A stretch of 64,000 nt of DNA from a bacterium. GTDB taxonomy: Bacteria; Myxococcota_A; UBA9160; UBA4427. A program made the translations under genes and the position numbers. Positions 9,355 to 18,502 of this stretch are shown here, one piece after another. The stretch spans positions 179,686 to 243,685 of the forward strand of contig JANSYR010000012.1 in assembly GCA_024742285.1 (NCBI GenBank), in the 5' to 3' direction. Within the stretch, counting starts at the first letter, position 1; every line of letters begins with the position of its first letter. The notes under the pieces were generated by a model. That model was not told where the DNA came from and made no database searches. It worked only from the letters and a program-made list of their open reading frames with translations.

Positions 9355-9660
9355 CGGTTCGCATCATCGAACGCGCGTCGCGCAAGACCCCGCGGATCCA
9401 CGCCTACTCCCCAATCGGAACTCAACGGCGTGGAGAGAGCCTCTGAAGAGAAGGACTCGGGGGCGAAGCGCTTCGAAGCGTACGTCGCCGAGCGCCCGCA
9501 AGCGACGACGATGGCGGTGGGGGGAGTCCAGGGCGAACTCGTCTCCAACGGCCGTTCCCTGTCCTGCAGGGAAGGAACGGGGAGCTTCGGCCGTTTCGGC
9601 ACCAACGACGTCGACGCAGGGCATCCGCAAGCGGTCGGGGCGACCGGCCGCGATGTCACA
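9355..9660. repeat. Dispersed repeat, copy A
   Basis: This stretch aligns by eye with 12395-12625. Shared blocks include GCGCAAGA(C/G)CCCGCGGATCC, GAGAGC then a few bases then CTGAA-AGAAG-ACTC, ATGGCGGTGGGGGGAG, (G)TCGTCTCC and a TTCCCTG / GGGAA / AACRGGGA block in the same order. It has no coding sense I can support. Its AAGGACTC...GGCGG core also resembles the sequence beside the tRNA-Ser gene at 49441-49460. The identity of the repeat family is unknown. Confidence 0.6.
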
Positions 9661-10068
9661 CCGTGGCCGTTCGGCCGCCCAGCAGCGAGAATCGTTGCAG
9701 GGGGGGCGATCCGACGGACGCGCCGAACTCGTCGTACGCGAAGAGGACGGCCTCGCCGGAGCGAGCGTCGCCATCCTCGTCGAAGAGCAGGGAGTCGAGA
9801 ACGCGCTCGTCGACGGGATACGGGAATTCGATCTGCATCTGTTCGGCGGAATCGAGGAGATCGTCGTAGGCGCCGCGGTATACCCGACGCCGGCCGCGCT
9901 GCCCTGCTCCGGGTCATTCAGCCGGATTTCGTCCGAAGCCGTGAACTGCGCGTCGCAGAGAACGGGCGGACCGCTGACGGCGAGGTTCAACTGATCGGCG
10001 TTCAGGAGATCGAGTTCGAGGGCCCGGTCTCCTGGTACGCGAGCATACTCCGTCGACGTCGAGCCCAT
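9656..10068 (-). pseudogene. Frameshifted ORF, unknown product
   Basis: On the minus strand an ATG at 10068 opens a frame ending in LNDPEQGSAAG. Near 9880 the sense passes to another frame (YRGAYDDLLDSAEQMQIEF..., ending LLGGRTATV-stop at 9656). Both halves have acidic, protein-like composition and coding-type third positions, so a single frameshift is the simplest reading. No family is recognised. It is flanked by repeat A and an amidase remnant, so decay is plausible. Confidence 0.35.
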
Positions 10069-10099
10069 GGAACGGTCGATGTGTGCATGCGCCGCGGAG

Positions 10100-10350
10100 G
10101 CCCGTCCGGGAATCCCCGCGACGACGACGCGTTCATGGCGACCGCGAGCGCGGCCTCGGTCTTCACCGCGCTCTTCAACATGACCGGACAGCCGGCCATG
10201 TCCACGCCACGCCCGACGACCGATTCGGGCTTCCCGGTCGGCGTGATGTTCGCCGGCCGGCACGGGGACGAAGCGACGCTCTACCGTCTGACAGGCCAGC
10301 TCGAACGGGCGCAGCCCTGGATCGACCGAAGTCTGCCGGAGCTCGTCTAA
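10100..10350 (+). pseudogene. Amidase (GatA-like) C-terminal remnant
   Basis: The last 80 or so codons before the TAA at 10350 contain FTALFNMTGQPAMSTP and GFPVGVMFAGRHGDEATLYR, the hallmark C-terminal segment of amidase-signature enzymes that close over the Ser-cisSer-Lys site. Nothing upstream encodes the Gly/Ser-rich signature or the catalytic Lys; the sequence there is the frameshifted ORF and repeat A. This is the 3' end of a deleted gene. It lies 41 nt upstream of the alpha/beta hydrolase start, so the lost amidase may once have been in the same transcription unit. Confidence 0.7.
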
Positions 10351-10391
10351 CCTTGGATCGCGGGCGATCCGCCCGGCCCAGAGGAGACCGC

Positions 10392-11246
10392 ATGCCGGAC
10401 TACAGCTTCGAAGCGACCAGCCGATTCGTGGACCTTCCCGAAGGACGACTCCACTACCACGAAGCAGGCGACGGCCCCTGCGTCCTCCTGCTCCATGGGT
10501 CTGGCCCGGGGGTGCGCGGCTGGGCGAACTTCGAGAAGAACCTGCCGGTGTTCGCCGAATCGTTCCGGTGCCTGATCATCGACTTTCCTGGCTACGGCGA
10601 CAGCGACGCGGTGGCGGGTGATCCGATGTCGACGTGCGTCGGCGCGGCGGTGGGACTGCTCGACGCGCTCGGAATCGACCGCGCCCACCTGATCGGGAAC
10701 TCGCTCGGCGGTGTGATCGGCTCCCTCGTCGCGGCGCAGCATCCGGAGCGGGTCGACCGCTTCGTGAGCATCGGTGGCATGGGCATGAACGTCTTCTCGC
10801 CATTCCCCGCCGAAGGCATGCGGCTCCTGTCGGCCTTCGCGGAGGAACCCAGCCGGGAGCGGCTGATCGACTGGCTCCACTCCATGGTCTACGACCCCGC
10901 GCTCGTGACCGACGCGCTGATCGAAGAGCGCTTCGCGCAGGCGATGGAGCCGAAGACGCTCGCCACCACGCAGGCCATCTACACGAAGCAGGCGCTCGGC
11001 GCGATCGCGCAGGGGCGGCGCACGAACCCGACGGCGGCCCTGGCCCATCTCGCCGCCATCCAGGCGCCGACGCTGCTCACCTGGGGTCGGGACGACCGCG
11101 TGACGCCGCTGGACGGAAGCCTGGTTCCGATGCGCCTCGTGCCGAACTGCGAGCTCCACGTCTTTCCGGACTGTGGCCACTGGGTGATGATCGAATGCAA
11201 GGAGGGATTCGAGTCCCTCGTGCTGTCCTTCCTGCAGCGGAGCTGA
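10392..11246 (+). CDS. Alpha/beta hydrolase, meta-cleavage-product hydrolase type
   Basis: The ATG at 10392 has GAGGAG upstream. The 284-residue protein shows the oxyanion HGSGPG motif (residues 35-40), the nucleophile elbow GNSLGG with Ser104, an acid in GRDDRVTP (Asp235) and His263 in CGHWVMIE, a complete triad. The HGSGPG variant and overall length resemble BphD/HsaD/XylF-like C-C hydrolases that cleave ring-fission products of aromatics or steroids, but substrate prediction is inference. An SDR gene follows 77 nt downstream on the same strand, suggesting a small catabolic unit. Probably cytoplasmic; no signal peptide. Confidence 0.8.
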   Translation: MPDYSFEATSRFVDLPEGRLHYHEAGDGPCVLLLHGSGPGVRGWANFEKNLPVFAESFRCLIIDFPGYGDSDAVAGDPMSTCVGAAVGLLDALGIDRAHLIGNSLGGVIGSLVAAQHPERVDRFVSIGGMGMNVFSPFPAEGMRLLSAFAEEPSRERLIDWLHSMVYDPALVTDALIEERFAQAMEPKTLATTQAIYTKQALGAIAQGRRTNPTAALAHLAAIQAPTLLTWGRDDRVTPLDGSLVPMRLVPNCELHVFPDCGHWVMIECKEGFESLVLSFLQRS

Positions 11247-11323
11247 GCGCTGCGGGCGCAGGGTGCCGCGAATCGCGGCGGAGCCGATTCACACACTCCC
11301 TCGACCTCCGAGAGGAAGACCTC

Positions 11324-12028
11324 ATGAAAGCCTGTGTCCTCACCGGCGCCGGTGGCGCCATCGGCGGCGCGATCGCGCGCTCCCTCGTCGACGATGGCTG
11401 GCGAGTCCTCGGCCTCGACCTCGCCTTCCGCGACGACGACGGGGAGCCGCCGCCCCTGTCCGAACGCGTCGTCTGCGACCTGACCGACGAGGCCCGGCTC
11501 CGGGACTGCCTGCGCGCCCTCGCCGAGGTCGAGCCCGTTCGCGGCCTCGTCAACTGCGCGGGGCACTATCCCGTCGAGGCATTCGCGGAGAGCGACTCGA
11601 CCTCCTGGCGCCAGCAGATCGACGTGAACTTTCTCGCCCCCGCGATCACCTGTCACGCTCTGCTCCCCGGGATGATCGACGCGGGATGGGGACGCATCGT
11701 GAACATCACCTCGGACTCGAGTCGAACCGGCGCGTCGCGCCTGGCGGTCTACGCGGGGACCAAGGGCGGGCTGCTCAGCTTCTCGAAGAGCCTCGCCCAG
11801 GAGGTCGGCCGAACGGGCGTGACGGTCAACTGCGTATCGCCGGGCACGATCGAGGTCCCGACCACCGACCTGGACATGGCCGCCAAGCTCGCCCGCAAGA
11901 TCCCGGTCGGCCGCCTCGGCGTCCCCGACGACGTGGCTGCCGCCGTGGCGTTCCTGATGAGCGACGCCGCCGAGTACATCACGGGCGAAGTCCTGTCCGT
12001 CGGGGGCGGACTCACGATGGCGAGCTGA
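11324..12028 (+). CDS. Short-chain dehydrogenase/reductase
   Basis: The ATG at 11324 is preceded by AGAGGAAG. The 234-residue protein is a classical SDR: the cofactor loop TGAGGAIGG (7-15), NCAG (77-80), a catalytic Ser in NITSDSS (about 130-133), Tyr143-x3-Lys147 (YAGTK), SPGTIEVP after the active site, and the C-terminal ITGEVLSVGGG segment. It should oxidise or reduce a hydroxyl/keto group with NAD(P); an Asp (LGLDLA) at the end of beta-2 suggests NAD(H). The neighbouring hydrolase suggests catabolism of a ring or lipid compound. Confidence 0.88.
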   Translation: MKACVLTGAGGAIGGAIARSLVDDGWRVLGLDLAFRDDDGEPPPLSERVVCDLTDEARLRDCLRALAEVEPVRGLVNCAGHYPVEAFAESDSTSWRQQIDVNFLAPAITCHALLPGMIDAGWGRIVNITSDSSRTGASRLAVYAGTKGGLLSFSKSLAQEVGRTGVTVNCVSPGTIEVPTTDLDMAAKLARKIPVGRLGVPDDVAAAVAFLMSDAAEYITGEVLSVGGGLTMAS

Positions 12029-12076
12029 TCGGCGACGGGCCTCACGAGCGCACCGTGGGATTCGCCGGACGGGCGT

Positions 12077-12376
12077 CTACGGCGCGTTCGTCGCGGCGTC
12101 GAAGATCGCCCGTCGAAGATCCGTCAGATAGACCCGCATGCGCGTGTGGTTCTGCGGTCCGAGCCGCATCAGCTGTTTGTCGAGCGGGGGCACCGCCTCG
12201 AGCGCCGTGTCCGCGTACGGGTAGAGCACCGTGGGCTGGACGAGCACCGGGTTGCGTGGCGGCTCGGGCGCCTCGAGGGCGCGGTCGATCGCCTCGATCA
12301 CGATCGCGCGCGGCGCCTCCTGGGTCCCGAGTTCGCGGAGAGCCGCCCCGAGGATCGGCTCGATTTGCGCGATCAA
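12077..12376 (-). pseudogene. DUF3014-like protein, C-terminal fragment
   Basis: The C-terminal half contains YPYADTALEAVPPLDKQLMR and LGPQNHTRMRVYL, which resemble the conserved end of DUF3014 proteins (a K.LLRMGP.N motif preceding a helix). Full-length members are two to three times longer and have an N-terminal TM region. Here the frame runs into repeat B at about 12395, and the ATG at 12376 is just the first available start. I read it as a gene truncated at its 5' end by the repeat. Confidence 0.5.
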
Positions 12377-12394
12377 CGCCGCCCCCCCTGTCCG

Positions 12395-12625
12395 CTATCG
12401 CGAACGTCGCTCGCGCAAGAGCCCGCGGATCCCTGGCTCTTTCTCGACCGCTAGCTCAGTGCGACAGAGAGCGTCTCTGAAAAGAAGTACTCAATGGCGG
12501 TGGGGGGAGGCTGGTGCGAAGTCGTCTCCGAGGACGCTTCCCTGCTCAACGGGGAAAGAACAGGGAAGCCCGCCCGATTTGCGCGGCGCAAATGCCGGAC
12601 CAGCAGAGAATCCAGCGCAGAACCA
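12395..12625. repeat. Dispersed repeat, copy B
   Basis: This is the diverged sister of the repeat at 9355-9660, in the same orientation. It contains AAAAGAAGTACTCAATGGCGG at about 12480-12500, which matches the island-side flank plus the last six tRNA bases at 49443-49463 with one or two differences. It abuts the truncated DUF3014 gene. Confidence 0.6.
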
Positions 12626-12851
12626 GCCGGCTGGAAAGGAATTCCCTACGGGCTCGAACAGGGAACTCCAGAGGCGGAACAGAAAATCGATACGCGTATA
12701 GGAATAGTATGCGGCGTTCTCGCCACCGCCGATATCGGCGATTCTGATAGATGCCGTCCAGTCGGAGAGCAAACGGCCCTTGATGGGGAACTCACCGGCG
12801 CCGCTTCTTTCGAGTATTATGCGACGACTCCGCGCGAGGGGATAGCAACAT

Positions 12852-13982
12852 ATGCGTCTGTCTATCAGTATCATCATCCTTCTCGTCGTTGCTTCTTCAG
12901 CGGCGGCTGACATCTCGTCCGGGTCCGTGGAGGTGGTTTCCGGATCCGTTTCTTCAACTTGCGACATCACCGACGGCACCGGTGCGGCGCCAGACCCCAC
13001 GATCGTATTCGCGGTCGAAGGGAACGGCTTCCGTACCGCACACGTCTCCGGTCGTTCGAGCCTCTGGATGCTTGGTGGCGAGCCGCTCCGGTTGACCGGA
13101 TCAGATTCCGCCACAGTCTATCTGGGAGGGGTAGTCTCGCAGGGTGTTAGCCATACGATTGCGGATGACGCGTCGCTAATCGCCGCCTGTGGTGTGCACC
13201 CGGGGCTGGATGCTGCGCCCAACAATGGGTCGGGTGGTTCGATTTTCATCTATGAGGACGCCACGATCTCGCCATTCGGCGTGGATCTAGGAGATGATGC
13301 ATATCTCCTGATGCTGGGAGGCACCGTTGCAAACGTCCTGGAGAACGGCGTGGATGCCGCCGGGGACGGAAGTTTCGCTCGTATCGAAGGCGGTACGATC
13401 ACTGGCGGACAAGCTTCGCTGCGGGCTCTGCGAACTGCCGAGGTGCTCATCCTCGGTGGAACTTTCAACGGTGACTTCATCATCAATGACGACGCCAGAG
13501 TGACTGTCGTCGGCTCCGGATTCAACTTTCCTTTCGGGACGATCGTCGGTGGGGCAGGCGGTACGCCGAGTGGAACTCTTACAGGCACGCTCGCCGACGG
13601 TTCGGTCATCTCGGTCGACTTCAGCCTGGAGGACCATGAGAGTCGACTCGTCTTGCAATCGGGCACGCACCAACCGAGCCATCCGACGAACCTTCTCTGC
13701 AATGCGTCGGATGCGTCAATCGACGGCGACGACGACGGTTTGCTCGACGTCTTCGAAACGGCGACAGGCGTGTTCGTATCCATCTTCGATACGGGGACCA
13801 GCGCTTTGCTGCCGGACTCGGATAGCGACGGGATCAACGACGGAGACGAGGTGGCAAGAGGTTCGAACCCCAATAGTCCGCCCGCTGCCGTTCCGCTGTC
13901 GTCGATGTTGGGGTTGCTGATCGTCTCGGCTTGCGCACCAGCCGCTGGACTGTACTTGCTGAGGGACCTCAAGCGATCCTAG
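12852..13982 (+). CDS. Exported calcium-repeat protein with sorting-type C-terminus
   Basis: The 376-residue product starts at an ATG with GAGGGG upstream and has a short signal peptide (MRLSISIIILLVVASSAAA). The mature part is beta-rich, with recurring 'GGT' turns (IEGGTITGG, LGGTFNGD) suggesting a beta-helix-like or autotransporter-like repeat. Near the end are Asp-rich loops (DGDDDGLLDVFE, PDSDSDGINDGDE) typical of thrombospondin type 3 calcium-binding repeats. The last 30 residues form a VPLS motif, TM helix and basic tail, like exosortase or related sorting signals. A strong terminator follows immediately. Confidence 0.65.
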   Translation: MRLSISIIILLVVASSAAADISSGSVEVVSGSVSSTCDITDGTGAAPDPTIVFAVEGNGFRTAHVSGRSSLWMLGGEPLRLTGSDSATVYLGGVVSQGVSHTIADDASLIAACGVHPGLDAAPNNGSGGSIFIYEDATISPFGVDLGDDAYLLMLGGTVANVLENGVDAAGDGSFARIEGGTITGGQASLRALRTAEVLILGGTFNGDFIINDDARVTVVGSGFNFPFGTIVGGAGGTPSGTLTGTLADGSVISVDFSLEDHESRLVLQSGTHQPSHPTNLLCNASDASIDGDDDGLLDVFETATGVFVSIFDTGTSALLPDSDSDGINDGDEVARGSNPNSPPAAVPLSSMLGLLIVSACAPAAGLYLLRDLKRS

Positions 13983-13987
13983 AAGCC

Positions 13988-14006
13988 CCGCCCAAAAGGG
14001 CGGTTT
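13988..14006 (+). terminator. Rho-independent terminator
   Basis: A 6-bp GC stem (CCGCCC / GGGCGG) with an AAAA loop is followed by TTT and lies 6 nt after the stop of the exported calcium-repeat gene. Confidence 0.6.
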
Positions 14007-14236
14007 CGGCATCGGAATCGCTTCTTCCGCATCTGCCCGTAGTGTGCCAGAGCACAGCCGACGAATTTCGCGAGCAGATTCAACGCGCTGAGAACACGGT
14101 GGGAGCTCCGACCTCAGACGATTCTGGCACGCCCTGGCCGGGCTAGCGTTAGTCTCTGGGTCGCGACTCGACCGTCTCGTCTACGAGGAATCGTCGACCC
14201 GACGGGAAGCCGCAGTAATCTACAAGTCGAGCGTAA

Positions 14237-15661
14237 ATGCTGGAGGCTGAAATGGGCCCGAGGCCGCTTTGTTTCGTCGTCATGCCCTTCGGCAAGAAGC
14301 CCGATCCTACGGGTCGAGGCATGATCGATTTCGATCGGATCTACTCCCAGTCGCTGGCTCCAGCGATCGAAGACGCCGGGCTCGAGCCGATTCGTGCGGA
14401 CCATGAGCGTACGGGCGGAGTGATTCACAAGCCGATGTTCGAGCGGTTGCTCTTGTGTGATTTCGCGATCGCCGATCTGACGACCGCGAACGCGAACGTC
14501 TTCTACGAACTGGGAGTTCGTCACACCGCGAGGCCGGCGACGACCTTGACGATCTTCGCGGATCATCAACCCATTCCGTTCGACGTGAACTTTCTGAGTT
14601 CCGTTGCCTACGACCTCGGTGAGAACAATCGTTTCGGCGACGAACAGGCGACGGCACTTCGGACGGTCGTTGCCGACAAGTTGGTGGATCTGCGGAGTCT
14701 GGCTGCCAAGCAGTCCGCCGTCGACAGCCCGCTCTTCCAGCTATTGGACGAGTGGCGGCCCAGCGACATCGCCCGATTGAAGGCCGACGTTTTCCGAGAT
14801 CGCGTACAGCTGAACGAGACGTACAAGCAGCAGCTAGGGGCCATACGTGAGAAGGCAAAGAATGAGGAGTCGCGTCAAGACGCCATGGACGAGCTCGCCG
14901 AGATTCGAGGAGGCCTTCCGTCCTTCGATGCCGTCGACGCGGGGACGACGATGGATCTCATGCTCACCTATCGCGCCCTCGAGGACTGGGATGGGATGAT
15001 CGCGGTCGTCGAGGACATGCCGCAGACGCTCAAACGTCAGGTGTTCGTGCGTGAGCAGCTGGGCTTCGCGCACAATCGCCGGGCTGGCGAAACGAAGAAT
15101 CCGGCGGATCGAGCAGAAGCTCTGAGAGTTCTTTCCGAAGTCGAGGACCAGCAGGGACCCAGCTCCGAGACCTGCGGGCTGATCGGGCGCATCCACAAGG
15201 ACAGCTGGAACGCGGCCCTCGAGGCGGGCGATCCTCTCGGCGCCGCGGGGCACTTGAAGATGGCGATCGCGGCCTACACCCGCGGATTCATGGCGGATCA
15301 ACGGGATGCCTACCCCGGAATCAATGCCATCACGCTACTCGACATCAAGGGAGACGAGCCGTCGTTGAGGCAGAAGGAGAGACTCCTGCCCGTCGTCCGG
15401 TTCGCGGTCGAGCAGAGACTCGAGGGTCGTCAGCCGGACTATTGGGATCATGCGACGATGCTGGAGTTGTCTGTCCTGGGGGGCGACGCCGAGTCGGCGA
15501 ACGAGAGTCTGGCCGATGCGCTCGCGGTGATCAGGGAGACGATGGAGCCTCGGTCGACGGCGAACAACTTGAGGATGATTCGGCGAGCGCGCGAGGAGCG
15601 CGGTGAGTTGCAGGACTGGCTGGGGCAGGTGATCGAGGAGCTGGAGAAGAGGGCCGGTTGA
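14237..15661 (+). CDS. Deoxyribosyltransferase/TIR-like domain plus TRAFs-binding (DUF4071-like) domain protein
   Basis: This is a 474-residue cytoplasmic protein. Residues 10-125 carry the nucleoside 2-deoxyribosyltransferase/TIR-like pattern CFVVMPFG, FDRIY, a CDFAIADLT strand and NANVFYELG with the conserved Glu91. Such domains cleave or bind nucleotides in many conflict systems. Residues 230-470 are helical and contain the GFMADQRDAYPGINAITLL segment that marks the TRAFs-binding/DUF4071 family. The pairing is known in predicted prokaryotic immune and apoptosis-like systems. It converges on the AAA+/RelA-like gene, 69 nt away. Catalysis is not proven by the motif. Confidence 0.75.
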   Translation: MLEAEMGPRPLCFVVMPFGKKPDPTGRGMIDFDRIYSQSLAPAIEDAGLEPIRADHERTGGVIHKPMFERLLLCDFAIADLTTANANVFYELGVRHTARPATTLTIFADHQPIPFDVNFLSSVAYDLGENNRFGDEQATALRTVVADKLVDLRSLAAKQSAVDSPLFQLLDEWRPSDIARLKADVFRDRVQLNETYKQQLGAIREKAKNEESRQDAMDELAEIRGGLPSFDAVDAGTTMDLMLTYRALEDWDGMIAVVEDMPQTLKRQVFVREQLGFAHNRRAGETKNPADRAEALRVLSEVEDQQGPSSETCGLIGRIHKDSWNAALEAGDPLGAAGHLKMAIAAYTRGFMADQRDAYPGINAITLLDIKGDEPSLRQKERLLPVVRFAVEQRLEGRQPDYWDHATMLELSVLGGDAESANESLADALAVIRETMEPRSTANNLRMIRRAREERGELQDWLGQVIEELEKRAG

Positions 15662-15730
15662 CGGACATTCGCCGTCTCGATCGACTTTGCGCCGGGACGG
15701 CGGAGGGTCGTCCGAGCTGATCGTCCCGAC

Positions 15731-18502
15731 TCATCCGTCGCCGTTGCTCGGAATCCCGCCCCACTCGGGGAAGCGCTCGGTCAACCCGTCTCGAAGCACC
15801 TGCTGGGCCTCGCCGAGTCCGCTCGGCGCGAATCGACTTCCCGCGATCCGATCCAGCGACTCGATCGTCGTCTGGATCATGAACCCCGCCCGCGAGCACG
15901 CGATCCCCCGCCGAAGGGCTTCGAGGCTCTCGATCGGATCGTCTCGCAGTAGGGTGAACTTACCGAGATCGAACCACGCCCACGGCAGATTGATTTCTGC
16001 CGCGGCCTGGTCACGGCAGCGCGCAGTCGCGCGCTCGATGTCCATCGCCCGGGCGCTCGGGAAGTCGACGTCCGGCGTGAGCGCCATCTCCATCTCGAGC
16101 AACCCCCACAGAGCATAGGGGTCACCCGGATCGAGCGTATGGGCGCGCCCGTAGTATTCACGCGCGCGTTCTCCCTCTCCGCTGCGCTTGAGCGTTCCGG
16201 CGAGTGAGGCCATCGCGTCGGGGTCCGCATGCACGTCGGCCGCGGCCCGTGTGAGTAGGGCCTGACCCCTCTGGTGAGCAGCGGACTCGGGTTCGAGCCG
16301 GTGCTTCTGGCAGATCGCGACGCCCATGTCACGCAACGCGGGTTGGTATCCCGCCTCCGCATGCGACTCGAGGGTCTCGATCGCGCGGTCCCAATCCTCG
16401 ATGCTGATCGCGAGCTTGGCGAGACGCACGGCGACGCTGGGGTCGGGATCGTATTCGAGGACCTTGTCGAGGATGTCGATCTCGCGAAGGGTCTCTTCGA
16501 GGGTCAGCTGCGCGGGGTAGGTCGTTCGGTAGGTGCGGAAACCGGCGCGAAGTCGCGAGAAGGAGACGTCGACTGCCTGGAGGACCCGCGAGAGTTCATC
16601 GAGCTCCTGGCGCCAGCGTTCGGGAAGCGGCAGCGGAACGTCTCGGCCCATCTCGTGATTCACGTTCGCCCAGGCATCTTCCAGAACGGTCCGTACCTCG
16701 ATCTCGGCTTCGAGCCCGCAGACTTCGTTCGGCACCTTCACGCCGAGCACGCTCTCGGCGGCCTTCGCTCGCGTTTCGTCGAGGCTGACGACGAGGCGCA
16801 CGGGATGGTATCCCGAGCCGAGCACCTGAGCGGCGACGTCGCTCTGGTCGATGCTCTTCGATTCGACCTCGAAGTAGCGCTCGATGAAATGAACGATCCG
16901 GGTCGCTTGTTCGCGAGTGTGGACCACCACCCTTCCTCCGCACAGGTCGGGCAGCGCCTCCACCAGGTCGCCGCTGCGCTGGAGAATCTCGGCAACCCGC
17001 GCGACCGACTTCGCGCGCGTTTCGATCAGTGAAAGGGGCGCATGGTCGCGTACGCCCGCTTCGAGGATGCGTTCCAGGACACCTGCGAACCGCTCGTACC
17101 GAGGGCGGATCCGGTTGAACCGACGGATCTCGTTGTCGAGCGAGTGCTGGGCCTCGTGCTGCGATCGCCGTTCGCCACTGATCCCGGCATCGGAGACGGA
17201 TCGGGTGTTCGCGCCCGGAAGCGGCGAGTCCCCACGGATCTCCCAGGCCTCGTAGAGCGCATCGGCATCCGGGCTCAGGTCCCCGTAGCGAAGGGCATAG
17301 GTCGTTTCGAGCAGTCCCTGGAGTTCGCGGACACTGCCTGGCCAGCTGTGAGCGGACAGGATCGAGATGATTTCGGAAGACAGCCTGGCGTCGGGTTGCT
17401 GGGTCACCTTCTCGCGCCAGATCTCCTGCGCATGGGCTTCGATGTCATCGCGACGCTCGGCGAGGCCCGGGACTCGAATGACCACTCGAGCCAGACGTTG
17501 GGCCAGGTCATCGCGGAACTCGCGATGCCGCGCCATCGCGAAGAGCTCCCGGTTCGTGCTCGCGATCATGCGCGCCGACACCGGGATGTTCTCTCGACCG
17601 CCGATGCGCCGGACGGTGCCCTCCTCGAGCGCCCGCAGGATCTTTGCCTGGTGTGGAAGGCTCAGCTCACCGACTTCGTCGAGGAGAAGAGTTCCTCGCT
17701 CCTTGCTGGCGAGCTCCCAGAGCCCGACGCGCGCGGCGACCCCCGTTGCCGCATCGGGTGCGACACCGAAGAGTTCTGCCTCGAACATGTCGGGTGCGAT
17801 CGCCGCGCAGTTCACGTCGACGAACCTGCCCCCCGCGGCGCCTCTCCCGAGATGGTGGATCGCCTTCGCGACGACTTCCTTGCCCGCACCGGTGGGGCCG
17901 AGGATCAAGACCGGAACGTCGGCGAACTCCCGGGCATTCGCGGCAACCTCGATCAATCGCCTGACCTTCTGAGCCGCAGGAGATTTGCCCTTGAAGGTCT
18001 CCCGCCAATCCATCGTGCCTTCGGCCCACTCGTCGAGTCGGGCCTCTCCCTGGTGGGCAGGCTGGTCCGGGAAACCCTCCGTAGGCTCACCGTGCTCACG
18101 AACGTCATCGGGAGCCTCGGCTGCCAGTTCGTCGAAGAGATCCTGTGAAACGCCGAGGAAGTGAAGGCTTCGATCCCCGGCCCGCTCTTCCTTCAGAAGA
18201 AAGTTGCGGACACTCGTCAGGAGCTTCGCGGCCGTCTTGTAGTTTCCGTCGAGCGCGACCGGCTTCTCTCCCTTGAGATACGCAGCCAGGCCCTTCCTGG
18301 GGTCGCGTGCCTTGAGCGGAGCGATCCGACCGCTCGCCCCCTTGGATCGCATGAGCCTTCCTAGTGCCGACGTCTCCATCACGAAGATCAACGGGCGCGG
18401 ACCGGACTCGAGGAGCACGTCGATCCGATCGGCCTCGACCGGGCAGATCCGAAGCGTTTCGGTCGTCTCTTCTCTGGAAAGCTCGAGGGCGAACTCGCTC
18501 AT
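15731..18502 (-). CDS. NtrC-type AAA+ / RelA-SpoT-like synthetase / TPR fusion
   Basis: This 923-residue protein has four parts. Residues 1-165 are unrecognised. Residues 170-410 are an NtrC-type AAA+ domain with Walker A GPTGAGKE (202-209), Walker B TLLLDEVGEL and WPGSVREL; the sigma-54 loop is degenerate (ELFGVAPDAATG in place of GAFTGA), so it is unlikely to act as an ordinary sigma-54 activator. Residues about 470-670 match RelA/SpoT nucleotidyltransferases (IETRAKSVARV, LPDLCGGRVVV, GYHPVRLVV, EAEIEVRTVLEDAWANVNHE). The rest is TPR-like. A stress-alarmone or toxic nucleotide product is predicted by family. It is transcribed divergently from the tagging operon. Confidence 0.75.
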   Translation of the reverse strand: MSEFALELSREETTETLRICPVEADRIDVLLESGPRPLIFVMETSALGRLMRSKGASGRIAPLKARDPRKGLAAYLKGEKPVALDGNYKTAAKLLTSVRNFLLKEERAGDRSLHFLGVSQDLFDELAAEAPDDVREHGEPTEGFPDQPAHQGEARLDEWAEGTMDWRETFKGKSPAAQKVRRLIEVAANAREFADVPVLILGPTGAGKEVVAKAIHHLGRGAAGGRFVDVNCAAIAPDMFEAELFGVAPDAATGVAARVGLWELASKERGTLLLDEVGELSLPHQAKILRALEEGTVRRIGGRENIPVSARMIASTNRELFAMARHREFRDDLAQRLARVVIRVPGLAERRDDIEAHAQEIWREKVTQQPDARLSSEIISILSAHSWPGSVRELQGLLETTYALRYGDLSPDADALYEAWEIRGDSPLPGANTRSVSDAGISGERRSQHEAQHSLDNEIRRFNRIRPRYERFAGVLERILEAGVRDHAPLSLIETRAKSVARVAEILQRSGDLVEALPDLCGGRVVVHTREQATRIVHFIERYFEVESKSIDQSDVAAQVLGSGYHPVRLVVSLDETRAKAAESVLGVKVPNEVCGLEAEIEVRTVLEDAWANVNHEMGRDVPLPLPERWRQELDELSRVLQAVDVSFSRLRAGFRTYRTTYPAQLTLEETLREIDILDKVLEYDPDPSVAVRLAKLAISIEDWDRAIETLESHAEAGYQPALRDMGVAICQKHRLEPESAAHQRGQALLTRAAADVHADPDAMASLAGTLKRSGEGERAREYYGRAHTLDPGDPYALWGLLEMEMALTPDVDFPSARAMDIERATARCRDQAAAEINLPWAWFDLGKFTLLRDDPIESLEALRRGIACSRAGFMIQTTIESLDRIAGSRFAPSGLGEAQQVLRDGLTERFPEWGGIPSNGDG

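Noticed and set aside
15731..18502. Sigma-54-dependent transcription activator
   Set aside because: The GAFTGA loop is degenerate and there is no C-terminal Fis-type HTH; the C-terminus is RelA-like plus TPR instead.
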